Assembly (NCBI GenBank): GCA_963822095.1
Contig: CAWGGS010000030.1
Span: forward strand, 1 to 64,000
Source of the DNA: CAWGGS01 sp963822095
Lineage (GTDB): Bacteria; Desulfobacterota; Desulfobulbia; Desulfobulbales; Desulfocapsaceae
Length of the DNA: 64,000 bases
Direction: 5' to 3'
Shown: one piece after another, positions 26,928 to 36,459 of the stretch
Layout of the letters: each line of letters opens with the position of its first letter
Numbering within the stretch: position 1 is the first letter of the stretch
Made by a program: the position numbers and the translations under genes
The notes under the pieces: generated by a model
Told to the model about the DNA's origin: nothing
The model's database searches: none
Seen by the model: only the letters and a program-made list of their open reading frames with translations

Positions 26928-28127
26928 TTATCTGTTTACAGTTCCTTTGTCTTCAATGATATGAATGGTAGGACTTATCCTCGTTAAATAGACGGCATTC
27001 ATACCCTGATGATCATGGGGGCCGAATTGCAAGACCAGCCCGCCAAGATCAAAGGTTCCAATCGTCTCCATCGTGGTAATAAAGTTCTCCCGGGTCAAAT
27101 CACCTGGAACAGCGCGGGCGATCCGGCCAAAAAGTTTGCCGGCGATATACCCTTCCAACGAGACGAAACCGATCGGATAATCGTGTTGGAATTTTCCCAT
27201 CGCTTCGGTATATTCCTGAACAATCGGGATACGCGTGTCCTCGGGGTCAGGCACAACCTGGGAGACGATCACATTCTTCCCGTACCCCCCCAAGACCTTC
27301 TGTAGACTCTCGGTTCCGACAAAGGAGATATTGCAGAATATCTGCTGCCTTTGTATCTTGCTCTTGCTCAACTTGATAAACTCAGCACATGCGGAATAGG
27401 TCCCGACAAGGATGACCGCCTCGGGCTTGGCCCGATTGATATCTCTTAGTCCCCCCATGACAGCCACGGTATTTCGCTCGTAGTTTCCCTTCGAGACAAG
27501 AGACATCCCCCTTTTATTTAAGGCTCTCTTAATGCCTTCGAGGCCAGCGAATCCATAACTGTCATTTTGATAGAAACAAGCGATTTTTTTTACTTTCTTC
27601 ACGTCAACCAGATACGAGACCAATCTTTCCATTTCCTGAAAATAACTGGCACGCACATTGATAACGTACCTCTTGAATGGAACCCGAAGGAATTGGGCGC
27701 CGGTAAAGGGCGCAAAAAAGGGAATTTTCCACTTTCCAATTAAAGGGACAACAGCCTCCGAGGTCGGAGTGCCCACCTCACCGATAAGCATAAAGACATG
27801 CGCATTCCGAACCAGATCTTTGGTATTCCGCACCGCCCGATCAGGCTCATAGCCATCATCCAGGCTGATAAGATGAATTGTCCGTCCATGAATCCCACCA
27901 TTATCATTGATCTTGGAAAAGGCGGCAAACAGTCCCGAGCGCATTTCCTGGCCTATATTTTCAGCAGGACCGCTGAGCGCACAGGACTCCCCCAGGACAA
28001 TGGGGCCCTTTTCTTGGGCTTGGACAGTATGCGTACCACCGAAAAAAATGAGAAGAATCAGGGACAACAAGACAAGACGCCTGTTTGGCAACAGGCATGA
28101 GAAGACGGCATCACCAAATGTATACAT
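26928..28127 (-). CDS. Type I periplasmic binding protein (branched-chain amino-acid class)
   Basis: 399 aa. Sec signal peptide (LVLLSLILLIFFGGTHTVQAQ), then the Peripla_BP_6 fold: PIVLGESCALSGPAENIGQEM, INDNGGIHGRTIHLI, the hinge-side FMLIGEVGTPTSEAVVPL, and VKKIACFYQNDSYGFAG. Homologues feed ABC permeases, but no permease or ATPase gene is nearby. It is first in an operon with the kinase and regulator, so it probably presents a ligand to the sensor. ATG 28127 follows AGAGGAGG. Confidence 0.88.
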   Translation of the reverse strand: MYTFGDAVFSCLLPNRRLVLLSLILLIFFGGTHTVQAQEKGPIVLGESCALSGPAENIGQEMRSGLFAAFSKINDNGGIHGRTIHLISLDDGYEPDRAVRNTKDLVRNAHVFMLIGEVGTPTSEAVVPLIGKWKIPFFAPFTGAQFLRVPFKRYVINVRASYFQEMERLVSYLVDVKKVKKIACFYQNDSYGFAGLEGIKRALNKRGMSLVSKGNYERNTVAVMGGLRDINRAKPEAVILVGTYSACAEFIKLSKSKIQRQQIFCNISFVGTESLQKVLGGYGKNVIVSQVVPDPEDTRIPIVQEYTEAMGKFQHDYPIGFVSLEGYIAGKLFGRIARAVPGDLTRENFITTMETIGTFDLGGLVLQFGPHDHQGMNAVYLTRISPTIHIIEDKGTVNR

Positions 28128-28407
28128 TTTAGGCGACCTCCTCTTTTTATATAAGCGTCTCCGGACAGCGCCAACCTGGGCATGCCGAAGTACCGACCTA
28201 TTATATTTTCGTAACTTTTGGCCAGTCTATTTGCTCCGGCCACTCTGGTTACAAGCTCGTTTCCTCCGTTACCAGCCTATAATTTCATATCTGATCAGGT
28301 TAATAATGTTGAAAACTTTCTTAACACTCTATACCATGTAGCCTGCTTATGAAAAAGGGGTAATGCCCTTTTTCCAACCGATACAGCCCAAGAGATAATG
28401 TACTATC

Positions 28408-29175
28408 ATGAGCGAAAAGGTAACCCTCTCTCATTTTTCCACGATCATAGATCCGGAAGGCTATACCAGACGAGAAGAAATACTTGCAGTCGAAACCCCT
28501 TATACGGTAGCCCTCAACGATAATCCCATCGGTTCTTCCATGGTTTTGCCGATTGGGTTGGAGGAGTTCGGGGTCGGCTTTCTCTTCGGACAAGGATATA
28601 TAAAATCTTCTCAAGAGGTTAAAGAGGTCTATGTCTGCCCAGACGGGAGGATCTCGGTCTATGCGGATGTGGAAGACACCCCGCCCAAGGAAGTCATAAT
28701 CACTTCCGGTTGCGGCGGCACAGGAAAGATTTCCAAAGAAATGTTGACCGGGGCCTTTGAACCTCTCCAGGATTATTCTCTTCCTTTCCCAGAAATCAGG
28801 GAGTTCATCCTCCAGGTTTTACATGCCTCCCAATTTAACAGAGAAACCCACTGCGTGCATGGTTGCGGTCTCTGGGCCGATGGGGAATTAAAAGCCTTCT
28901 TCGAGGATGTCGGACGTCATAATGCGGTGGATAAAATTATGGGTGCCATCCTTCTCGACAAAGCTCCGGCTCGTGCTGCTATTTATACCACCGGCAGGCT
29001 CACCTCGGATATGGTCCTCAAATGTGCCCGCATCGGTATCCCGATCATCATGTCCCGTACAGCTGCCTCTTCCTTGGGACTGGCCATTGCCGACCGGGCG
29101 GGAGCGACTCTGATCGGATACGCCCGTCCGGAGAGGGTAAATGCCTTTACCTCCCCTGAACGTATCATCCTTTAA
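28408..29175 (+). CDS. fdhD: Formate dehydrogenase sulfurtransferase FdhD
   Basis: 255 aa. FdhD moves sulfur from a cysteine desulfurase to the Mo/W cofactor of formate dehydrogenase and is needed for activity. Signatures: ETPYTVALNDNPI, LEEFGVGFLFGQGYI, the loop ITSGCGGTGKIS, THCVHGCGLW and FEDVGRHNAVDKIMGAILLD. The active loop, which carries two Cys in E. coli (CxxC), has only one Cys here, as in many homologues. The gene serves the operon at 16-23 kb and is divergent from the binding-protein gene, sharing a 280-base promoter region. Confidence 0.95.
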   Translation: MSEKVTLSHFSTIIDPEGYTRREEILAVETPYTVALNDNPIGSSMVLPIGLEEFGVGFLFGQGYIKSSQEVKEVYVCPDGRISVYADVEDTPPKEVIITSGCGGTGKISKEMLTGAFEPLQDYSLPFPEIREFILQVLHASQFNRETHCVHGCGLWADGELKAFFEDVGRHNAVDKIMGAILLDKAPARAAIYTTGRLTSDMVLKCARIGIPIIMSRTAASSLGLAIADRAGATLIGYARPERVNAFTSPERIIL

Positions 29176-29301
29176 GGAAGTAAATGTTCCCCATCGCCCT
29201 ATCCGGAGTCTGCGCTTTCCGGCGCGCGATCAGGCTGCCGGGCATAGGTCTATTCTATGCGGTTGCTGGCGACTGTGAGAAGATGGGGTGCCTCCAACGG
29301 C

Positions 29302-30246
29302 TTACTCCTTTTCCATGCCAAGCTCGATCAACTTCTCCAGCAGGACGGGAAAAGCAAGGCCATGTTCAGCCGCGGCCTGGGGGAAAAGGCTGGTTGCCGT
29401 CATCCCCGGGATAGTATTGGTCTCGAGCAGATAGAACTTCCCATCATCGGTAAGTATCATATCCGTCCTGGAATATCCACGCAGTTGCAAGGCCCTGTGG
29501 GCCTCGACTCCGTACTGCTGTGCCTTTGCCGCCAGGTCCTGCGCAAGCGGTGCCGGACAAATCTCTTTAGAGGCCCCCGGCTTGTATTTTGCGTCATAAT
29601 CAAAAAAAGTATATCCCTCGCCGGGGATGATCTCAATGAGCGGCAAGCCTACGGGATGAGCATTGCCGAGTACTCCCGCCGTTATCTCCCGGCCGGCAAT
29701 AAACTGCTCAACCATGACCTTTGCATCATGGGCAAATGCCTTCTGAATTCCCACGGCCAAATCCGCCTCGGTCCGGGCAATGGTCATGCCGAGGCTCGAA
29801 CCTTGGCAGACAGGCTTCACCACTAGCGGCAACCCGAGACGTTTGGCAATATCGGCAGCCGTGGCTCCGCTTGTGTCGTCCACCATTTCCCAGTCGGCAA
29901 CGGGAAGACCGCGAAGCCGGTACAACTCCTTAGCCAGGTTCTTATCCATGGCCAAGGCACTCCCCAAGACACCTGAACCTTGGTAGGGGATATCAAGCAG
30001 ATCCAGCAAACCCTGCACCGTCCCATCTTCACCGAAGCGCCCGTGCAAAAGAATAAAGGCAAAATCAATCCTGTCCGCTTCGGCAACCAGAGCTGCAAGG
30101 TCGGTCGCGGGGTCATATTTAATCACCTGGAATTTTTCAGGATCAAGTGCCTTCTCAACCCCTTGGGCCCCACTCAGGGATACCTCCCGCTCCCCTGATT
30201 TTCCACCGGCAAGCAATGCTACCCGTAGTCTCTTTTTTTCGCTCAC
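29302..30246 (-). CDS. ddl: D-alanine--D-alanine ligase
   Basis: 314 aa ATP-grasp enzyme that makes the D-Ala-D-Ala end of peptidoglycan precursors. Motifs: VALLAGGKSGEREVSLSGA, LHGRFGEDGTVQGLLD, PYQGSGVLGSALAMDK, LVVKPVCQGSSLGM, and the C-terminal LLETNTIPGMTATSLFPQAA. Length is normal and all catalytic blocks are present. It converges on fdhD. Confidence 0.96.
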   Translation of the reverse strand: MSEKKRLRVALLAGGKSGEREVSLSGAQGVEKALDPEKFQVIKYDPATDLAALVAEADRIDFAFILLHGRFGEDGTVQGLLDLLDIPYQGSGVLGSALAMDKNLAKELYRLRGLPVADWEMVDDTSGATAADIAKRLGLPLVVKPVCQGSSLGMTIARTEADLAVGIQKAFAHDAKVMVEQFIAGREITAGVLGNAHPVGLPLIEIIPGEGYTFFDYDAKYKPGASKEICPAPLAQDLAAKAQQYGVEAHRALQLRGYSRTDMILTDDGKFYLLETNTIPGMTATSLFPQAAAEHGLAFPVLLEKLIELGMEKE

Positions 30247-30448
30247 GTCACCACCTCAACGGTTATATTTTACGGAATTCCACATCCCCGGACCGGTTTA
30301 CAGGCTCTCTGTTCTGAGACCAACATTGTAAACAGCGTGTGAATCGGTATCTATAAAAACATTATGAATCGTCGGGTACGGAAAAGCATTAAAAAAATTT
30401 TCAGCAGACCTCTTGGCTGGAGATGACTCCCTAGTTTAGAAAATTTTA

Positions 30449-30477
30449 TTGACAGAATTTCTACTTCATTATATAAA
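30449..30477 (+). promoter_or_regulatory. Consensus sigma70 promoter of rpsU
   Basis: TTGACA (30449-30454), a 17-base spacer, then TATAAA (30472-30477). This is a near-ideal housekeeping promoter, fitting a ribosomal protein gene, and gives a leader of about 150 bases. Elsewhere in the 30247-30633 gap no gene was seen. Confidence 0.85.
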
Positions 30478-30633
30478 AGAAAGATTATTGTCACGAAAAA
30501 TGGTCAAAAAAATATTAGCTCGTGGCCGGTGACCCTTCCCAGTAACAAGACCTGTACGATATGGGAAATACGAATCACAGCTATACGGGAATATTTAAAT
30601 TTTATTAGAATAATTTGTTAAACGGAGCTCGAG

Positions 30634-30828
30634 ATGATAGAAGTTGAAGTTCGTGGAGACCTTGAATACGCCATCAGACAGCTGAAGAAAAAGCTGCAGA
30701 TTGATGGGATAAAAAGAGAGCTGAAGCGTCGTGAATTCTATGAAAAGCCGAGCGTTAAAAAACGGCGCAAACAAGCTGAAGCACGAAGAAAACTCCGCAA
30801 ATTCAACCGCATGCGCAGAACCAGCTGA
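30634..30828 (+). CDS. rpsU: Ribosomal protein bS21
   Basis: 64 aa, basic, helical protein of the 30S platform near the 3' end of 16S rRNA. It shows the bS21 pattern: IEVEVRGDLEYAIRQLKKKL, GIKRELKRREFYEKPSVKRR-type middle and an Arg/Lys-rich tail. ATG 30634 has a GGAGCTCGAG site upstream. Confidence 0.96.
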   Translation: MIEVEVRGDLEYAIRQLKKKLQIDGIKRELKRREFYEKPSVKKRRKQAEARRKLRKFNRMRRTS

Positions 30829-31819
30829 ACTCGCGGTTTCCCAAGTTCCCGGCCACCCGGGAGCTTGGGAACCTTCCCCACACCTTCTGCTTTGGCAAGG
30901 ACCTATCGAACCACCAGTCCAATCGAATCAGTTTTTCCCCCTTTATGAATCGTTCTTCAGATACCTGACCTCCGAAAGACGCCTTTCCGAAAATACAGTA
31001 AAAGCATATTCTTCCGATATTTCTTTCTTCTTTTCTTATCTCAAAACACACGGCAAAAAAAATCTTCTCGAAACGGATAGTGGAACCATCCTTGGCTTTC
31101 TCGATCAAGCCCGGAAAAAACAGATCTCACATCGCAGCAACGCCAGGCGTATCTCGGCATTGAAGACCTTTTTCGCCTTTCTTGCATCCGAAGGTCATAT
31201 TGACCACAACCCACTTTCCACTATAGATCTACCGCGGGCCGGTCGCACTCTGCCCAAGGCTCTCACCATTGACGAAGTAACGAGACTGCTCGTCCCTCCT
31301 TCCGTATTATCGCCGCTTGTCCTGCGCAACTTTGCAATGCTCTGCCTACTCTACTCCACGGGTCTCAGAGTAACCGAGTTGGTACGCCTGCCGATTTCCG
31401 GCTGCAATCTGACCTCCTGCTTCGTTCGCGTCATCGGCAAAGGCGACAAGGAGAGGATTATTCCCTTTGGTCTGGTGGCGAAGGAACACCTTGAATCCTA
31501 TCTCCAAAAATCCAGGCCCCATATTTTAAAAGGGAAACGGAGCAATTTTCTCTTTATCACCTCTCGGGGAAAACCCATGACCCGGCTGCGCTTCTGGCAG
31601 ATTCTGGAAGAAATAGCCCTGGCAGCTGGAATTACAAAAAATATCTCTCCGCATATGCTCAGGCATTCCTTTGCCACTCATCTCCTGACCCATGGTGCCG
31701 ATCTCCGTGCCGTTCAGATGATGCTGGGACATTCAGATATCGCCACGACTCAGATATATACCCAAATTGACCAGGATCGCCTGAAAACCATACATAAAAA
31801 ATTTCACCCGAGAGGATAA
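30731..31819 (+). CDS. xerD: Tyrosine recombinase XerD-like
   Basis: Site-specific recombinase that resolves chromosome dimers at dif. The SAM-like N-terminal domain begins at about 30940 (FFPLYESFFRYLTSERRLSE). The catalytic part follows with Arg in STGLRVTELVRL, the H-x-x-R of PHMLRHSFATHLLTHGADL, the GHSDIATTQIY tyrosine and the XerD-like end HKKFHPRG. Start is a problem: the only in-frame start codons, GTG 30731 and ATG 30740, lie inside rpsU. Translation from there would add about 70 unrelated residues and cross the rpsU hairpin. A non-standard start may be used. XerC versus XerD is judged from the C-terminus. Confidence 0.85.
   Translation: MNSMKSRALKNGANKLKHEENSANSTACAEPAELAVSQVPGHPGAWEPSPHLLLWQGPIEPPVQSNQFFPLYESFFRYLTSERRLSENTVKAYSSDISFFFSYLKTHGKKNLLETDSGTILGFLDQARKKQISHRSNARRISALKTFFAFLASEGHIDHNPLSTIDLPRAGRTLPKALTIDEVTRLLVPPSVLSPLVLRNFAMLCLLYSTGLRVTELVRLPISGCNLTSCFVRVIGKGDKERIIPFGLVAKEHLESYLQKSRPHILKGKRSNFLFITSRGKPMTRLRFWQILEEIALAAGITKNISPHMLRHSFATHLLTHGADLRAVQMMLGHSDIATTQIYTQIDQDRLKTIHKKFHPRG
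30839..30870 (+). terminator. Strong hairpin after rpsU
   Basis: TCCCAAG-TTCCCGG pairs with CCGGGAG-CTTGGGA around a CCAC loop, giving a long stem 11 bases after the rpsU stop. No U tract follows, so it may attenuate rather than stop transcription into xerD. Confidence 0.65.
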
Positions 31820-31835
31820 TTTTCGTGTTCATCCG

Positions 31836-31979
31836 ATGGGCTGCATGGTAGATTTTCTAAGAAGCCAGGAGACAGAAGAAAAAAGTAATTCTCCCCGACT
31901 GCTGTTCCCTGATCAGACTCCGGAAATTCTGTTTACCCCTGAAACTCAGCCTATCGGAATGGACATTAATGGTAATTAG
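31836..31979 (+). CDS. Possible 47-aa small protein
   Basis: A short frame from ATG 31836 in the gap after xerD encodes MGCMVDFLRSQETEEK and then RLLFPDQTPEILFTPETQP. The codon use and acidic, Pro-rich make-up look protein-like, but no family was recognised. The upstream AGAGGAT is a weak ribosome site. Confidence 0.3.
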   Translation: MGCMVDFLRSQETEEKSNSPRLLFPDQTPEILFTPETQPIGMDINGN

Positions 31980-32082
31980 ATCGGAAATAACAAGAAGGAT
32001 TGGAACTGAGGATATTGATCAACCTGTTTTTCCCCTGGTTTCTGACTCCTGAGTTCTTATACAACCTCCTCAAAGCAATCGC

Positions 32083-34752
32083 ATGTTGGTAATAACCACC
32101 CACCTCAATGCCGATTTTGACGGAATGGCATCCATGATCGCCGCCCGGAAGCTCTACCCGGAAGCCGTTATGATCTTCTCCGGTTCACAGGAAAAGGAAG
32201 TGCGGGATTTCATCTCCCAGGTCCTTCTCTACCGGTATGATTTTCAGAAAATCAAGAACATCAATCTGCGCGAGGTCGATCATCTCATTGTCGTCGATAC
32301 CCGTTCTTCTGCGCGGATCGGTCCTTTTGCCGCCTGTCTGCGCAACCCCGGACTTTCTCTGGATATTTACGACCATCACCCCGGCAACCCCGGGGATATG
32401 GAAGGAAGCGTCGAAGTGGTTGAGGATGTCGGCTCAACCATCACTATTTTAGCCCGGATCCTTAAAGAAAAAGGAATCGAAATCACCTCGGATGAGGCGA
32501 CTATCTTCTGCCTCGGAATCTATGAAGACACAGGATCCCTCACCCACATGACCACAACCCCAACCGACTTACAGATCGCAGCTTGGCTTCTGGAAAAAGG
32601 AGCGAAACTCGATATTGTCTCCCAGTTCATAACCCATGAGTTAACCACCACCCAGGTCGAACTCCTGCACGACCTGATGAAGACCACCGCAACGTATACC
32701 ATCCAGGGCATCTCAGTGGTCATCGCCAGTCTCTCTTTGCCAAATTATGTTGATGATTTTTCTATCATTATTCATAGATTCATGACCATGGAAAACCTGG
32801 ACACCATGTTTGCCCTGGTATCCATGGCAGGCAGGACCTATCTGATCGCCCGCAGTCGTATTCCGGATGTCAACGTCGGTATCATTGCCCGGGACTTTGG
32901 TGGAGGTGGTCATTCCACCGCAGCATCGGCAACAATTCAAGATCTGACCTTGATCGAGGCCCAGGAAAAACTCATCCATGCCCTGCACAGGCATATAAGT
33001 CCACAGCCAATAGCCAGGGAGATGATGTCTCAGCCTGCCATCTCGATCACTGTAGAAACGACGATCAGCCAGGCCAATGACATCCTGACCCGCTACAATA
33101 TTGCCTCGGTTCCTGTACTGCCGCTTCCGTCGAAGAATCTCCATGACAGCTCCACCCCGCTGGTTAAAGGCATCATCACCCGGATGGTCATCGAAAAGGC
33201 GATTCACCACCATCTCGGCTACCTGCCGGTGAGCGAGTACATGAACTCGGATATCGAAGTCCTTTCTCTGAACGCCACCCTCGCCGATATCCAGGAGCTG
33301 ATCATCGAGCATCGGCAACGCTTGATACCGATCGTTCACGAACGGCAGCTCAAGGGGGTCATCACCCGGACCGATCTCCTCAACCGTCTGGTCAACGATC
33401 CGTCTCATTTGCCGAAAAACATGCTCCACGAATCCGATCATCCGTCGCTTGCCCGTACCAGGAACATTACCACCTTGATGATCGATTGTCTGGACAGAAG
33501 GACGACAACTCTGCTGAAGACAATAGGAGAAGTTGCCGACACCTTGGGCTTTAACGCCTTTGCCGTAGGAGGATTCGTTCGTGATCTGCTGCTGAAGAAA
33601 AACAATTTCGATCTGGACATCGTCATAGAAGGCGACGGTATTGTTTTCGCGAAAAAGCTGGCAGAGGAGCTTGGAGGCAGAGTACGAACCCACGAACGGT
33701 TCGCCACCGCCATGGTTGTTCTTCAGGACAACTTCAAGATAGACATCGCCACAGCGAGACTTGAATATTATGAATACCCTGCCGCACTTCCAACCATCGA
33801 ACTCTCGTCGATAAAGCTCGACCTCTATCGCCGCGATTTCACGATCAACGCAATGGCGGTCCAGCTCAATCCCGGCAAGTACGGAACCTTAAACGACTTC
33901 TTTAACTGCCAGAACGATCTGAAACAGCGCGCCATCAAAGTCCTGCATAGTCTTAGTTTCGTCGAAGATCCGACAAGAATCTTCAGGGCGATTCGCCTGG
34001 AAAAACGAATGGGATTCCAAATCGTCGACCATACCAGACGACTGATCCGAAACGCCGTGAAGATGGACCTGTTCGGTAAAGACAACGACCCGCGATTTCT
34101 CACTGAGTTACAGATCATTCTCTCGGAAGAAAATCCCCTGCCGGCCATCCAGCGCCTGGCGGAGTTCGAGCTGTTTCGATTCCTCTGGCCGGACCTTAAG
34201 CCGCACCTTAAAATAGACAGGCGTTTTTCCCATATCCTGACCCAGGCCTATCGAGCCCTTTCCTGGTATCGACTTCTCTACCTGGGCGATCAATGCTCAG
34301 CCTGGATCGTTTACCTGCTTTCCATCATGGCAAGATCCTCGACCAAGGAGCTACTAACATTCTGTACCCGATATCAAATGCCCCACAAGACGACCGATCT
34401 TCTTATAAATCAAAAGGAAACCGCCGACAAAATCGTGAGCCTGATGTCCAGACGCAGGGTCCTGCAAAACAGTGAAATCTTTCGGCTCCTGAACAACCTT
34501 GAAATAGAAGGAATAATCTATTTGATGGCAATCACGAGAAAGAACGACATAAAAAAAGCCGTCTCCCATTATGTTACAACCCTTCGCCAAATCCGTCCCC
34601 ATCTCACTGGACAAAAATTAAAGGAGATGGGATACCAACCAGGGCCAGCTTTCACCACCATGCTCAACGATCTCCAGGATGCCATACTGGACGGAATTGT
34701 CGACACTCCGACCGAAGAAGAGGCCTATATTCAACAGAACTACCCCCTGTGA
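32083..34752 (+). CDS. DHH - CBS - tRNA nucleotidyltransferase fusion (CCA/A-adding class)
   Basis: 889 aa. Residues 1-300 form a DHH/DHHA1 phosphoesterase-like domain (THLNADFDGMASM, VDTRSSARIG, DHHPGNPGD, GGGGHSTAAS). Two CBS domains follow (about 310-440, MSQPAISITVE and VSEYMNSDIEVLSL) that may bind adenine nucleotides. The remaining 420 residues form a class II tRNA nucleotidyltransferase (GGFVRDLLLKKNNFDLDIVI, then YRRDFTINAMAVQ and EDPTRIFRAIRLEKRMGF) that adds A or CCA to tRNA 3' ends. This architecture is known in Desulfobacterota and related groups, where the enzyme is often the A-adding partner. Here it is intact. Confidence 0.93.
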   Translation: MLVITTHLNADFDGMASMIAARKLYPEAVMIFSGSQEKEVRDFISQVLLYRYDFQKIKNINLREVDHLIVVDTRSSARIGPFAACLRNPGLSLDIYDHHPGNPGDMEGSVEVVEDVGSTITILARILKEKGIEITSDEATIFCLGIYEDTGSLTHMTTTPTDLQIAAWLLEKGAKLDIVSQFITHELTTTQVELLHDLMKTTATYTIQGISVVIASLSLPNYVDDFSIIIHRFMTMENLDTMFALVSMAGRTYLIARSRIPDVNVGIIARDFGGGGHSTAASATIQDLTLIEAQEKLIHALHRHISPQPIAREMMSQPAISITVETTISQANDILTRYNIASVPVLPLPSKNLHDSSTPLVKGIITRMVIEKAIHHHLGYLPVSEYMNSDIEVLSLNATLADIQELIIEHRQRLIPIVHERQLKGVITRTDLLNRLVNDPSHLPKNMLHESDHPSLARTRNITTLMIDCLDRRTTTLLKTIGEVADTLGFNAFAVGGFVRDLLLKKNNFDLDIVIEGDGIVFAKKLAEELGGRVRTHERFATAMVVLQDNFKIDIATARLEYYEYPAALPTIELSSIKLDLYRRDFTINAMAVQLNPGKYGTLNDFFNCQNDLKQRAIKVLHSLSFVEDPTRIFRAIRLEKRMGFQIVDHTRRLIRNAVKMDLFGKDNDPRFLTELQIILSEENPLPAIQRLAEFELFRFLWPDLKPHLKIDRRFSHILTQAYRALSWYRLLYLGDQCSAWIVYLLSIMARSSTKELLTFCTRYQMPHKTTDLLINQKETADKIVSLMSRRRVLQNSEIFRLLNNLEIEGIIYLMAITRKNDIKKAVSHYVTTLRQIRPHLTGQKLKEMGYQPGPAFTTMLNDLQDAILDGIVDTPTEEEAYIQQNYPL

Positions 34753-34848
34753 TTCCTTGCCTTCTTTTCATTCGATGCTTAAGATTATCCTCACCTCGGC
34801 AGGATGGCCTGTCCTGGACCATAATCCTTTTCTCACGTTATAGTTTTC

Positions 34849-35493
34849 ATGCACTTTCCTGACATACTAGAAATCATAATCCTTGCACCACCCATCCTCT
34901 TCGCCCTCACCATCCATGAATTCTCCCATGGGTCTGTGGCCTATTATCTGGGGGATTCCACGGCCAAGGACGCAGGCCGGCTGACGCTCAACCCGCTGAA
35001 ACACCTGGACCCCATCGGCACCATCGCCTTTTTCATCATTAAGTTCGGCTGGGCCAAACCCGTCCCGGTCAACCCCTACTTTTTCAAAAACCCGCGCAAA
35101 GGCATGCTCTGGGTGGGGCTAGCCGGCCCCGTCTCCAACCTGATTGTTGCCTTGATCAGCGCTTTGCTCTTTAAGGCATTTGTAGCTCTGGGTTCCGTTC
35201 TCCCCCCCGCGTTGACCGATCCTCTCCAGCAGATGCTGTTCTACAGTGTCCTGATAAATGTCCTTCTCTGCGTTTTCAACTTGCTGCCCATTCCTCCTCT
35301 TGACGGCAGCCGTGTCCTGGCCGGCCTGCTCCCGGCCGACATGGCCGCGTCTTACGAATCCTTGGAGCAGCGTTTAGGCTCTATGGGCCTGCTGATCATC
35401 CTGATTTTTCTGATGTACACTGGTATTCTTGGACGGTTGATCAATCCGATTATCAATTTCATATATATCTCCCTCAATATTGTTCCCCATTGA
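34849..35493 (+). CDS. Site-2 protease family M50 membrane metalloprotease
   Basis: 214 aa, about five membrane spans. The zinc site HEFSHG (near residue 24) lies in the first core helix, with LTLNPLKHLDPIG and NLLPIPPLDGSRVL as the distal catalytic Asp motif. It matches the short YwhC/sll0862 group rather than RseP, having no PDZ domain. Substrates are unknown. It follows the nucleotidyltransferase by 97 bases. Confidence 0.9.
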   Translation: MHFPDILEIIILAPPILFALTIHEFSHGSVAYYLGDSTAKDAGRLTLNPLKHLDPIGTIAFFIIKFGWAKPVPVNPYFFKNPRKGMLWVGLAGPVSNLIVALISALLFKAFVALGSVLPPALTDPLQQMLFYSVLINVLLCVFNLLPIPPLDGSRVLAGLLPADMAASYESLEQRLGSMGLLIILIFLMYTGILGRLINPIINFIYISLNIVPH

Positions 35494-35719
35494 TCACAGC
35501 AAGACAACCCCGACATCTTGGCATGGGCTAATTAACCAGACATTTCATGCCAGTCTATTGACAAGACATTGCCTGCCCGTATATCCTTGAATAAAGGAGG
35601 ACTTGTCAGGGGGCTTCCTCTTTCATTCTGTGAAATCCAAGAGGACTCTTGCCAATCTTGACCCGACAGGCGCTTATACCAAGAACCCCATAAACTTCTC
35701 AGGGTTAATCACAGGGGGA

Positions 35720-36244
35720 ATGAACATGCCGATCGACACAAGACTCATAGGTTTCTGGAACCATGCCAGTGTTACGGACGGAACCTGTTTCGAAATCACT
35801 CCGGCTGGGAAATACTTCGTTCACGAAAATCCTTTTCCCTACGAAATCAGTAAGGAGGGGACGAAATTGATCTTGCATGGGAAGGATGAAGACGTGGTCT
35901 ACCATCGAGTCGGACATCCGACAACCACCATTGCCGGGGCATGGTCCCACGTCTATTCCGAATATGGCGAAACAGAGACGTTTATTTTCAATGAGGATGG
36001 CAGTTATATAAACTCTTGGGACGGCACAGATTACTCGATCGGTTTCTTCCAGGACACGGGCAGCGAACTTCGAATTATCGAATATCGAGGCTCCGTTGCT
36101 ACAGATGGGGACAAATATCGTTACACAGCCGCCCCTAACGATGTTTATGAATACCGATTCGAGTTCTCCGAAACAGATTCTTTTAATCTATATGATATCG
36201 ACAGCGGCCAGCTTGAATCGACGTACAACAGGAAGACATCCTAA
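35720..36244 (+). CDS. Beta-rich protein of unknown function, lipocalin-like pattern
   Basis: 174 aa from ATG 35720, which follows CAGGGGGA. The longer frame from 35603 has no start support. The protein repeats a pattern in which LIGFWNHASVTDG-CFEITPAGKYFVHE is echoed by IAGAWSHVYSEYGETETFIF-NEDGSYINSW. This suggests two related beta-sheet halves as in lipocalin-like or META-type domains. No signal peptide is seen, so it is probably cytoplasmic. Function unknown. Confidence 0.65.
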   Translation: MNMPIDTRLIGFWNHASVTDGTCFEITPAGKYFVHENPFPYEISKEGTKLILHGKDEDVVYHRVGHPTTTIAGAWSHVYSEYGETETFIFNEDGSYINSWDGTDYSIGFFQDTGSELRIIEYRGSVATDGDKYRYTAAPNDVYEYRFEFSETDSFNLYDIDSGQLESTYNRKTS

Positions 36245-36459
36245 CCCAATATTCTGATAAGATACGACATTTTACATTGCCCTCAGGAGAGGATCACCTT
36301 CATAAACGGTGCTGTAATCTCCCATAGTGTATAAAACCGTCTCTGGTCATATATCAAGTAATTGAAAACGACCGTGAAATAGTCTAAATTCTGGCAAAAT
36401 AAGGACCTTGTCGTGGTTAAGACCCATTTTTTCTCTTGTTCAACAGGCGCATCAATTCT

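Noticed and set aside
32713..33693. 326-codon minus-strand frame inside the DHH-CBS-nucleotidyltransferase gene
   Set aside because: Shadow frame. The plus-strand protein has all motifs of three known domains.
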